Under the pieces are notes generated by a model that saw only the letters and a program-made list of their open reading frames with translations, was not told the origin of the DNA and did not search any database. A DNA stretch of 15,710 bases from DASTCC01 sp035711465. Its GTDB lineage: Bacteria; Acidobacteriota; Vicinamibacteria; Vicinamibacterales; SCN-69-37. This document shows, piece by piece, positions 8,336 through 15,319 of this stretch. The position numbers and the translations under genes were made by a program. The stretch covers positions 1-15,710 of the forward strand of contig DASTCC010000573.1 of NCBI GenBank assembly GCA_035711465.1. Direction: 5' to 3'. The first letter of the stretch is position 1; every line of letters begins with the position of its first letter.

Positions 8336-8455
8336 TTGCGTCGAAGGATCTGATATTGCAGTGTCGGGCTCGGGGTCGCGTTCGGAGCGCCAGCCAGGCC
8401 CCGAGTCTCGACTCCGAGCCCCCGAGCCGTCTCTGCTAAGGTACTCAGACCCGAC
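8336..8455. repeat. Intergenic gap with GGCTCGGG repeat arranged as inverted repeat
   Basis: A 120-bp gap between the first propeller and the VWA genes. GGCTCGGGG at 8367-8375 and CCCCGAGCC at 8420-8428 are perfect 9-base inverted arms about 44 bases apart. Inside, GAGTC and GACTC (about 8403-8414) form a smaller palindrome. Read on the minus strand, 8428-8414 is GGCTCGGGGGCTCGG, one G longer than the 14-mer in the other two gaps. The structure could attenuate or terminate transcription, but no T-tract follows, so an intrinsic terminator is not supported. No convincing promoter boxes were seen. Confidence 0.6.
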
Positions 8456-9382
8456 ATGAGAAGGCTGACGATCACCGCCATTGCCGTCGCGCTGGCCTGG
8501 ACGACAGGTCCCCGTGCGCAACAGCAGCCGACGTTCCGCGCCGGCACGCAGACCGTGCCGGTGTACGCGACCGTACTCGACAAATCCGGCCGGCTCATCC
8601 TCGACCTCCAGCAGGACGATTTCGAGATCCTCGACAACGGCAAGCCGGTGCCGATCAGCATCTTCAAGAGCGACGTCCAGCCGATCACGGTCGTCGTCAT
8701 GCTCGACACCAGCGGCAGCATGACGATGAACCTCGATCTGCTGAAGATTGCGGCCGAGCAGTTCGTGCTGCGTCTGCTGCCGGAGGATCGCGCCCGCATC
8801 GGCAGCTTCTCGGATCTGATCCGAATCAGCCCGCGCTTCACCAACAACCGCGACGAGCTGGTGCGCGTGCTGCGCGAGGACATCCGCTTCGGCAACCCGA
8901 CCCGGCTCTGGGACGCCGTCGACGAGAGCATGTCGACGCTCGAGACCGAAGCCGGCCGCCGCGTCGTGCTGGTGTTCACGGACGGCGCCGACTACATCAG
9001 CAAGAACCGCAGCTTCGGCGACGTGCTCACGCGCGCGCGGACGGGCGAGTTCATGATCTACGCGATCGGCCTGCAGAGCGAGATGCAGGGCCGGCGGACG
9101 GAGCCGGACCGCAATCTCCGGCGCCTGGCCGAGGAGACCGGCGGCGGCTACTTCGAGCTCAAGCGGACGGCCGACCTCAACGCGACGTTCACGCGCGTGG
9201 CCGACGAGCTCCATCGCCAGTACGTGCTCGGCTTCACGCCGGCGACGCTCGACGGCAAGGCGCACAAGCTCGAGGTGAAGGTCAAGACGCCGGGGATGAC
9301 CGTGCGCGCCAGGAAGAGCTACATCGCGCCGAAGTCCGGCGGCGAGCCGGCGGCGGCCATCGACCGGAGGCCGGTCCGGTAG
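8456..9382 (+). CDS. Secreted acidobacterial VWFA-related domain protein, copy 1
   Basis: A 308-residue protein with signal peptide MRRLTITAIAVALAWTTGPR followed by AQQQP. A short N-terminal beta domain (VPVYATVLDKSGRLILDL...DFEILDNGKPVPISIF) leads into a von Willebrand A domain. The metal-ion-dependent adhesion site is complete: D84-x-S86-x-S88 in MLDTSGSM, T149 in NPTRLW, and D176 in VFTDGAD. A C-terminal block, HRQYVLGFTP...DGKAHKLEVKVKTPGM, is shared by all four tandem copies and matches the acidobacterial VWFA-related family. The expected role is divalent-metal-dependent protein binding in the periplasm or outside the cell; no ligand is known. It is the first of four tandem paralogs. The ribosome site is weak: AAGG lies about 14 bases upstream. 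Confidence 0.92.
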   Translation: MRRLTITAIAVALAWTTGPRAQQQPTFRAGTQTVPVYATVLDKSGRLILDLQQDDFEILDNGKPVPISIFKSDVQPITVVVMLDTSGSMTMNLDLLKIAAEQFVLRLLPEDRARIGSFSDLIRISPRFTNNRDELVRVLREDIRFGNPTRLWDAVDESMSTLETEAGRRVVLVFTDGADYISKNRSFGDVLTRARTGEFMIYAIGLQSEMQGRRTEPDRNLRRLAEETGGGYFELKRTADLNATFTRVADELHRQYVLGFTPATLDGKAHKLEVKVKTPGMTVRARKSYIAPKSGGEPAAAIDRRPVR

Positions 9383-9399
9383 TCGCGGACCCGGGGACG

Positions 9400-10371
9400 A
9401 TGACGGGCCTCCGCATGGGATGCGTCGTCGCCAGCCTCGCGGCCGCCGAGTGGGCCGGCGGGCTGCAGCAGTCGAGCGTCTATCGCGCCTCGGCCGAACT
9501 GGTGCCTGTGTACGCGACCGTGATCGGCGCCGACGGCCGGCTGGTGACCGACCTGCCGCAGAGCGCGTTTCAGGTGCTCGACAACGGCCGGCCGCAGGAG
9601 ATCAAGCTCTTCGACAACGGCGTGCAGCCGATCTCGATCGTGGTGATGCTCGACACGAGCGGCAGCATGCTCGGCAACCTGCCGACGCTGCGGAACGCCG
9701 CGGTGCAGATGTTCACGAAGCTGTTGCCCGCCGATCGCGCCCGGGTCGGCAACTTCGGCGATCAGATCACGGTGAGCCCGGCGTTCACCAACGACGTCAA
9801 CACGCTGATCCGCGCGCTCTGGCTGGATCTCGAAGCTGGCGGCGCGACGCCGCTGTGGGCCGCGGTCAACGTCGCGATGACGTCGCTCGCCCCCGTCAAA
9901 GGACGCCGCGTGGTGCTGGTGCTGAGCGACGGCCATGACACCGGGCTGTGGCGGCAGGGCATGCGCACCGGGCCGCAGCTGCGCGAGATCGTCAACCGCG
10001 CGCGCGCCGAGGAGTTCATGGTCTACGCCATCGGCATGCGCAGCCGCGGCGCGTCGCCGCTCACCGGCAGAGTCGCGCGCTATCCGAACGACGCGCCGGA
10101 TCCCGGCCTCAGCGCGCTCGCGGCGGAGAGCGGCGGCGGCTACTTCGAGCTCACCGGCACGGAAGAGCTCGGCCCGGTGTTCGAGCGCGTCGCCGACGAG
10201 CTGCATCGTCAGTATCTGATCGGCTTCGCCTCGCCCGTCGACGACGGGCAGGTGCACGCGATCGAAGTGCGAGTGTCGGATCCGTCGATGCGGGTCCGCG
10301 CGCGCAGGAGTTACGTCGCCTCGAAGGGCTCGCTGCCAGCGCCCGATGTCACGATCCCGGAGGATCGATGA
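9400..10371 (+). CDS. Secreted acidobacterial VWFA-related domain protein, copy 2
   Basis: A 323-residue protein starting 17 bases after the stop of copy 1. The N-terminus (MTGLRMGCVVASLAAAEWAG, then GLQQ) is a short signal peptide; an internal ATG at 9415 is a possible alternative start. The layout matches its neighbours: N-terminal VPVYATVIGADGRLVTDL region, then a VWA domain with MIDAS residues D85, S87, S89 (MLDTSGSM), T150 (GATPLW) and D177 (LSDGHD), then HRQYLIGFAS and a final beta-hairpin (MRVRARRSYV). A modest loop, ASPLTGRVARYPNDAPD, replaces the shorter loop of copy 1. Likely co-transcribed with both flanking VWA genes. Function beyond metal-dependent binding is unknown. Confidence 0.92.
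   Translation: MTGLRMGCVVASLAAAEWAGGLQQSSVYRASAELVPVYATVIGADGRLVTDLPQSAFQVLDNGRPQEIKLFDNGVQPISIVVMLDTSGSMLGNLPTLRNAAVQMFTKLLPADRARVGNFGDQITVSPAFTNDVNTLIRALWLDLEAGGATPLWAAVNVAMTSLAPVKGRRVVLVLSDGHDTGLWRQGMRTGPQLREIVNRARAEEFMVYAIGMRSRGASPLTGRVARYPNDAPDPGLSALAAESGGGYFELTGTEELGPVFERVADELHRQYLIGFASPVDDGQVHAIEVRVSDPSMRVRARRSYVASKGSLPAPDVTIPEDR
10359..10363 (+). promoter_or_regulatory. Strong Shine-Dalgarno GGAGG for VWA copy 3
   Basis: GGAGG lies inside the last codons of copy 2, 7 bases before the ATG at 10371 and 4 before the adjacent ATG at 10368. The spacing favours 10371, which shares its A with the upstream TGA (TGATG), an arrangement typical of translational coupling. Confidence 0.7.
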
Positions 10372-11438
10372 TGAGGAGACTCGTTCATGGCGCCGCCGGC
10401 GCGGCGGCGATGCTGGGAGCGGCGCTGGCGGTGACGCCGGCGGCGCGCACGCAGGGCCAGGGGCCGCCCGGCCAGGGTCCGCAGTTCCGCACCGGGACCG
10501 AGACGGTGCCCGTGTACGCGACCGTGCGGGACGACCAGGGCGTATTCGTGCTCAGTCTCAAGAAGGAAGACTTCGAGCTGCGCGACAACGGCGAGGTGCA
10601 GGAGATCACGCAGTTCACTACGGATCTGCAGCCGCTCTCGGCCGTGATCCTGCTCGACGGCAGCAGCAGCATGATGAACGACTACGAGCGCGTCGTCGAA
10701 GGCGCGAGTGCGTTCATCCTGCGGATGCTGCCGCACGATCGCGCGCGCGTCGGCAGTTTCGCCGACGACGTCCGGCTGATGCCGGGATTCTCGTTCGATC
10801 GCGATGTGCTGCTGAAGTACCTGGCGGATCAGTTCAACCTGCGCGTCGGGCTGCAGACGCACCTGTGGGAAGCGATCGTCGAAGGATCGATCGCCCTCGG
10901 CCGCGAGCCCGGCAAGCGCGTGGTTGTGGTTTTGAGCGACGGCTTCAACTTTCACACCGAGCCGCCGAAGCCGGTGAGCAACCCGACCGATCCGTGGGGC
11001 GGCCGCCAACCGCCGCGCGGCATGCCGCGGGGACCGCGCGGGCCGACGTCGGGCGGAACCAGCGTGCCTATCGTCGGCGGGCCGCCGCAGCCGCAGACCG
11101 GCGTCGTCGCGGGCCAGGCGGAAGACGCGGCGCTCTCGCGCGACGTGATGGTCTACGCCGTCTCGATGTGGATCGTCAGCGGCAACGAACGCAAGAAGCC
11201 GAACCCCGAGCTGGAGCGCGTCGCGGTCCAGACCGGCGGCGGCTTCTATCGCCTCGACACCGCCGCGGACATCAGCAGCGCGTTCACGCAGATCTCGATG
11301 GAGCTGCGGCAGCAGTACCTGCTCGGCTTCACGCCGAAGAAGATCGACGGCAAACCGCACAAGCTCGAAGTGCGGGTGAAGCGGCCCGGCCTGCGGGTGC
11401 AATACCGGCGCAGCTACACCGCGGGGAGCCCGCAATGA
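10371..11438 (+). CDS. Secreted acidobacterial VWFA-related domain protein, copy 3, with long Pro/Gly-rich insertion
   Basis: A 355-residue protein from the ATG at 10371 (10368 would add one methionine). The signal peptide is MRRLVHGAAGAAAMLGAALA, then VTPAART. The N-terminal domain VPVYATVRDDQGVFVLSL precedes a VWA domain with MIDAS residues D96, S98, S100 (LLDGSSSM), T163 (LQTHLW) and D190 (LSDGFN). Between the third MIDAS motif and the next core strand (DVMVYAVS, from residue 258) there is a ~60-residue proline/glycine-rich insertion absent from copies 1 and 2. The family C-terminal block is present (RQQYLLGFTPKKIDGKPHKL). The gene overlaps its neighbours on both sides (TGATG upstream, ATGA downstream). 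The insertion may be a flexible linker or partner-binding loop; this is inference. Confidence 0.92.
   Translation: MRRLVHGAAGAAAMLGAALAVTPAARTQGQGPPGQGPQFRTGTETVPVYATVRDDQGVFVLSLKKEDFELRDNGEVQEITQFTTDLQPLSAVILLDGSSSMMNDYERVVEGASAFILRMLPHDRARVGSFADDVRLMPGFSFDRDVLLKYLADQFNLRVGLQTHLWEAIVEGSIALGREPGKRVVVVLSDGFNFHTEPPKPVSNPTDPWGGRQPPRGMPRGPRGPTSGGTSVPIVGGPPQPQTGVVAGQAEDAALSRDVMVYAVSMWIVSGNERKKPNPELERVAVQTGGGFYRLDTAADISSAFTQISMELRQQYLLGFTPKKIDGKPHKLEVRVKRPGLRVQYRRSYTAGSPQ
11423..11428 (+). promoter_or_regulatory. Shine-Dalgarno GGGGAG for VWA copy 4
   Basis: GGGGAG lies 6 bases before the ATG at 11435, which overlaps the TGA of copy 3 (11436-11438). It fixes the start within a long open frame that has no biological start upstream. 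Confidence 0.6.
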
Positions 11439-12445
11439 GGCGCCTCGCGATCGCCGTCATCGCCTGCGTCGCCGCCACCGCCGCGGTGCGCACCCAGGAT
11501 CCCTTCCGTTCCGCCACCAACCTCGTCTCCGTCTATGCCACGGTGCTCGACGGGGACGGCCGGCTGGTGCCGGACCTGTCCCGAGCGGACTTCGTCGTCA
11601 AGGACGACGGCCGCGAGCAGCCGATCTCGCATTTCAGCAACGACGTCCAGCCGTTCTCGGTCGTCGTGATGCTCGACCGCAGCGGCAGCATGGCCGAGCA
11701 CTACGACACGGTGCGGCGCGCGGCGCGGGCGTTCGTCCGGCAGATGCGCCCCGAGGACCGCGCCCGCGTCGGCAGCTTCAGCAGCGACATCAGCATCGGC
11801 CCGGAGGACTTCACGAGCGATCGCGCCGAGCTCGAGCGCATCCTCGACGAAGACCTGCAGGAGATGGGATCGTCGCCGGTGTGGACGGCGATCGATCGCA
11901 GCATGACCGCGCTCGTGCCGCTCGAAGGCCGGCGCGTCGTCCTCGTCTTCAGCGACGGCCACGACGATCCCAGGGCCGGCCAGGTGCGCACGAGCGTCGA
12001 GGATCTCATCCGCCGTACCCGGGTGAACGGGATCATGGTCTACGCGATCGGCTTCGCCAACGAGAAGCGGGAGTCGCCGTCGCGGCGGTCGTGGATCGAT
12101 CCGAAGAACCCGCGCGGGCCGATCTGGATCCCGATTCCGGTGCCGAGCAGCCCGGTCGGCGGCCGGCCCGGCATCGGCGGCATCGGCAGCAAACCGCGCT
12201 ACGAGCCGCCCGACCCGGGGTTGCGAGAGCTCGCCGACGTCAGCGGCGGCGGCTATTTCGAGATGGACCAGACGCAGGACCTGTCCGCGACCTTCGTCCG
12301 CGTCGCCGAGGAGCTCCATCGCCAGTACTGGCTCGGCTTCGCGCCGCGCAAGCTCGACGGCAAGACGCACGAGATCGAGGTGAAAGTCCGGCGCCGCGGC
12401 ATGGACGTGCGCGCGCGGCAGACGTATGTGGCAAGTACCAAGTAG
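11435..12445 (+). CDS. Secreted acidobacterial VWFA-related domain protein, copy 4, with Pro/Gly-rich loop and Ser at MIDAS Thr position
   Basis: A 336-residue protein. Signal peptide MRRLAIAVIACVAATAAVRT is followed by the N-terminal domain (VSVYATVLDGDGRLVPDL) and a VWA domain. MIDAS residues D81, S83, S85 (MLDRSGSM) and D174 (FSDGHD) are present. At the position of the conserved threonine this copy has serine (S147 in GSSPVW, aligned with GATPLW and NPTRLW). A ~50-residue insertion rich in Pro, Gly and Ile (about 210-258, including GPIWIPIPVPSSPVGG) follows the strand MVYAIGF, at a different site from the insertion in copy 3. The shared C-terminal block is HRQYWLGFAPRKLDGKTHEI. It is the last of the tandem VWA genes, ending just before a repeat-containing gap. 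Confidence 0.92.
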   Translation: MRRLAIAVIACVAATAAVRTQDPFRSATNLVSVYATVLDGDGRLVPDLSRADFVVKDDGREQPISHFSNDVQPFSVVVMLDRSGSMAEHYDTVRRAARAFVRQMRPEDRARVGSFSSDISIGPEDFTSDRAELERILDEDLQEMGSSPVWTAIDRSMTALVPLEGRRVVLVFSDGHDDPRAGQVRTSVEDLIRRTRVNGIMVYAIGFANEKRESPSRRSWIDPKNPRGPIWIPIPVPSSPVGGRPGIGGIGSKPRYEPPDPGLRELADVSGGGYFEMDQTQDLSATFVRVAEELHRQYWLGFAPRKLDGKTHEIEVKVRRRGMDVRARQTYVASTK

Positions 12446-12550
12446 GCTCGGGGCTCGGGACCCGGGGCGCGCCATCCCTTAACATCTGTAAGCGCCGACG
12501 CCCGATGCGGCGTCAATGAGGCACACCCGCAGCGTCCGGAGGATCCCGCC
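12446..12550 (+). repeat. Intergenic gap with GGCTCGGGGCTCGGG repeat and small hairpin
   Basis: A 105-bp gap between VWA copy 4 and the second propeller. GGCTCGGGGCTCGGG (12445-12459) starts at the last base of the stop codon and matches the 14-mer of the gap at 1529-1542. Farther on, GACGCC (12497-12502) and GGCGTC (12509-12514) can pair as a short stem with a 6-base loop. A -10-like TAACAT (12480-12485) has no acceptable -35 partner, so a promoter is not claimed. GGAGG at 12538-12542 is the ribosome site of the next gene. Confidence 0.6.
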
Positions 12551-15319
12551 ATGCGTCTGAAGTTCGTGTTCGCCCTGCTGGTGACAGCGCTCGCGTTGCC
12601 GGCGGTCGTGCTTCACGCGCGGCAGACGGCGCCAGGGAGCGCCGCGGCCGTCATGAACGCGCTCACCTTCCGGAACATCGGTCCCTTCCGGACGTCGGCC
12701 TGGATCACCGACATCGCCGTTCCGGAAACGCCGATGCGCGATCACCTCTATACGATCTACGCGGCGTCGCGCAGCGGCGGGCTGTGGAAGACGTCGAACG
12801 GCGGCGTGACCTGGGCGCCGATTTCCGACAGCGTCGAGGTCGGCGCCGTCGGCGCCGTCGCGGTCGCGCCGTCCCACGGGAACATCGTCTGGATGGGCAC
12901 GGGCGCCAACGATCTGGCGCGGTCGTCGTACTCCGGCAAGGGCGTGTTCAAGTCGACCGACGCCGGTGAGACCTGGCAGTTCATGGGTCTGCCCGACTCG
13001 CACCACATCGCGCGCATCGTCATCCATCCGACCAACCCGGAGATCGTCTACGTCGCGGCGATGGGCCATCTGTTCTCCCGCAACGACGAGCGCGGCGTCT
13101 TCCGCACCCGCGACGGCGGCAGGAACTGGGAGAAGGTGCTCTACGTGAACGACGGCGTCGGCGCGGTCGATCTGGTGATCAACCGCAAGTCGCCGAACAC
13201 GCTGATCGCGGCGATGTACGAGAAGCACCGCATGCCGTGGCAGCTCGTGCTCGGCGGCCCCGGCACCGGCCTCTACCGCACCGACGACGGCGGCGCGAAG
13301 TGGACGAAGATCGAAGGTGGGCTGCCGACCGGCAACCTCGGCCGCATCGGCATCGACATCAACGCCAGGAACCCGAACATCCTCTACGCGGTGATCGAGA
13401 ACGTCAATCCGCGCACGGAAGCGATGGGCCCGGCCGTCGACGCCTGTCAGGCCGGCGCGGCGGCCGGTCGCGCCGGCGGTGGCGGCGGACGCGGCGGACG
13501 CGGCGGACTCGGCCGCATCGGCAACGAGATCTTCAGGAGCGACGACGGCGGCAGGACCTGGCGCAAGACGCACGAGAACAACAGCGACGTCGCCGGCGGC
13601 AAGGCGCCGTATTCGTTCAACCAGCTCAAGATCAATCCGGACGATCCGAATCACGTCATCGTCACCAGCGACACGATGTACAGCACCACCGACGGCGGCA
13701 AGACCTGGAGCTGTTCGAACCAGAACGGGTTCTTCCGCGGCGTCTTCGGCGACTACCGCTCGCTGTGGTGGGACACGCAGGATTCGAAGCGGATCATGAT
13801 CGGCAGCGACGGCGGCGTCAACGTGTCCTACGACGGCGGCCGCACCGCGATGTCCTTCCTCAACATGGGCATCAACGAGGTCTACGCGATCGGCGTCGAC
13901 ATGGACGACCCCTACAACGTCTATGCCGGCCTGCAGGATCACGACTCCTGGAAGGGGCCGTCGAACGGGCCGTCGGGCCGGATCACGCTCGAGCACTGGA
14001 CGACGGTCGGTCCGGGCGACGGCATGTACAACCAGGTCGATCCGACCGACAGCCGCTGGGTCTACAACTCGCGCGAGATGGGCAACCACGGCCGCTTCGA
14101 TCAGCTCACCGGCCAGCGCACGGTGATCGCCCCGTCGCGGTCGCCGCAGCACCGCTACAACTGGATTGCGCCGATCGTGCTCTCGCCGCACAACCCGCAG
14201 ATCGTCTACGTCGGCGCCGAGCTGCTCTACCGCTCGCTCAATCGCGGCGACACGTGGGAGGAGATCAGCCCCGATCTGACGACCAACGAGGCCGGCAAAT
14301 GCGGCGTCGGCTCCGGCTCGGTGCCCTACTGCACCATCACGTCGATCTCGGAATCGCCGCTCAAGGCCGGCACGATCTGGGTCGGCACCGACGACGGCAA
14401 GGTGCAGCTGACGACGAACCATGGCGCGAGCTGGACGGATCTGACGCCGGCGCTCGTCGCCGCCGGCGCGCTCGCGGATCGCTACACCTCGCGGGTGTTC
14501 GCGTCGCCGCACGACGCCGCGACCGCGTTCGTCGCCAAGAGCGGCTTCAGGAACGACGACTTCCGGCCGTTCCTCTACAAGACCACCGACACCGGCAAGA
14601 CCTGGACGTCGATCAGCAGCGATCTCCCCAACTCGCCGATCAACGTCGTCGTCCAGGACCGCAGGAACGCGAACCTGCTGATCGTCGGCAACGACCTCGG
14701 CGTGTGGGCGTCGATCGACGCCGGCAAGTCGTGGCAGCGCATCAAGGCGAACCTGCCGACAGTCGCGGTGCACGACCTGACGATTCATCCGCGCGAGAAC
14801 GACCTCGTGCTCGGCACCTACGGCCGCAGCCTGTTCGTCGGCGACATCACGCCGCTGCAGCAGCTGACGCCGGAAGTGCTCGCCTCGGCCGCGCATCTGT
14901 TCGAGATCGAGCCCCGGGCGCGCTACCGTTTCGGCGCCGTCGGCAACTACAACCTGTTCGGCGACAATTACATCGAGACGCCAAACGAGCCTGAGGCAAT
15001 CGCGATCAACTACGTCCTGCGCGACGCGGTGCCGGGCGGGGTGCGGTTGACGGTCGCGACGCCGCGCGGCGAGCCGGTGGCCGAGGTCACCGGCCCGGGC
15101 GCAGCCGGGTTGAATCGCGCCTACTGGAACATGCGGCGCGGGACGTCGGCCGACGGCGGACGCGGACGCGGCGCGGGCGGCGGCGGTGGCGGTGGCGGCG
15201 CGTTCGGCGCCGGCGGCGCGCCGGAACTGCCGGTCGGCGACTACGTCGTCACCATGACCGTCGGCGGCACGACGCAGACGAGGACGGCGACGATCCGCGA
15301 GCGCATCCACAAGCCGTGA
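12551..15319 (+). CDS. Secreted VPS10/sortilin-like BNR (Asp-box) beta-propeller protein, copy 2
   Basis: A 922-residue protein with GGAGG 8 bases upstream and signal peptide MRLKFVFALLVTALALPAVV, then LHARQ. Asp-box turns lie near residues 82, 135, 186, 244, 330, 379, 426 (degenerate, SYDGGRTA), 562, 621, 678 and 721, in nearly the same order as copy 1. Shared landmarks include GLQDHDSWKGPS versus GLQDNGSWCGPS, LSPHNPQIVYVGAE versus LSPHDPSTVYTGAQ, and NRGDTW. Gly/Arg-rich segments sit at about 300-322 and 870-893. The C-terminal sandwich carries GLNRAYWNMR and ends GDYVVTMTVGGTTQTRTATI, equivalent to the tail of copy 1. No sialidase catalytic set was recognised, so function is assigned only as an exported propeller. 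Its TGA overlaps the GTG of the methyltransferase gene, so the two are probably translated from one message. Confidence 0.92.
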   Translation: MRLKFVFALLVTALALPAVVLHARQTAPGSAAAVMNALTFRNIGPFRTSAWITDIAVPETPMRDHLYTIYAASRSGGLWKTSNGGVTWAPISDSVEVGAVGAVAVAPSHGNIVWMGTGANDLARSSYSGKGVFKSTDAGETWQFMGLPDSHHIARIVIHPTNPEIVYVAAMGHLFSRNDERGVFRTRDGGRNWEKVLYVNDGVGAVDLVINRKSPNTLIAAMYEKHRMPWQLVLGGPGTGLYRTDDGGAKWTKIEGGLPTGNLGRIGIDINARNPNILYAVIENVNPRTEAMGPAVDACQAGAAAGRAGGGGGRGGRGGLGRIGNEIFRSDDGGRTWRKTHENNSDVAGGKAPYSFNQLKINPDDPNHVIVTSDTMYSTTDGGKTWSCSNQNGFFRGVFGDYRSLWWDTQDSKRIMIGSDGGVNVSYDGGRTAMSFLNMGINEVYAIGVDMDDPYNVYAGLQDHDSWKGPSNGPSGRITLEHWTTVGPGDGMYNQVDPTDSRWVYNSREMGNHGRFDQLTGQRTVIAPSRSPQHRYNWIAPIVLSPHNPQIVYVGAELLYRSLNRGDTWEEISPDLTTNEAGKCGVGSGSVPYCTITSISESPLKAGTIWVGTDDGKVQLTTNHGASWTDLTPALVAAGALADRYTSRVFASPHDAATAFVAKSGFRNDDFRPFLYKTTDTGKTWTSISSDLPNSPINVVVQDRRNANLLIVGNDLGVWASIDAGKSWQRIKANLPTVAVHDLTIHPRENDLVLGTYGRSLFVGDITPLQQLTPEVLASAAHLFEIEPRARYRFGAVGNYNLFGDNYIETPNEPEAIAINYVLRDAVPGGVRLTVATPRGEPVAEVTGPGAAGLNRAYWNMRRGTSADGGRGRGAGGGGGGGGAFGAGGAPELPVGDYVVTMTVGGTTQTRTATIRERIHKP

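Noticed and set aside
8367..8428. Rho-independent terminator
   Set aside because: The stem arms are present but the loop is about 44 bases and no T-run follows on the plus strand.
4514..9265. Uninterrupted 1583-codon frame on the minus strand crossing several genes
   Set aside because: It runs antisense to the first propeller and the first VWA gene and overlaps the 5' half of a real minus-strand gene out of frame. The composition is Arg/Ala/Asp/Val-rich with no domain motif. Long antisense frames are common in very GC-rich coding DNA.
9948..10370. Upstream extension of VWA copy 3 from 9948
   Set aside because: The added residues are Arg/Ala-rich shadow of VWA copy 2. The signal peptide and GGAGG site place the start at 10371 (or 10368).
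10346..11434. Upstream extension of VWA copy 4 from 10346
   Set aside because: The extra 363 residues are an out-of-frame shadow of copy 3. The signal peptide and SD place the start at 11435.
12479..15310. 943-codon minus-strand frame opposite the second propeller
   Set aside because: It mirrors the propeller gene almost exactly and has the biased R/V/A/D composition of an antisense shadow. The plus-strand protein has a signal peptide, Asp-boxes and a good ribosome site.
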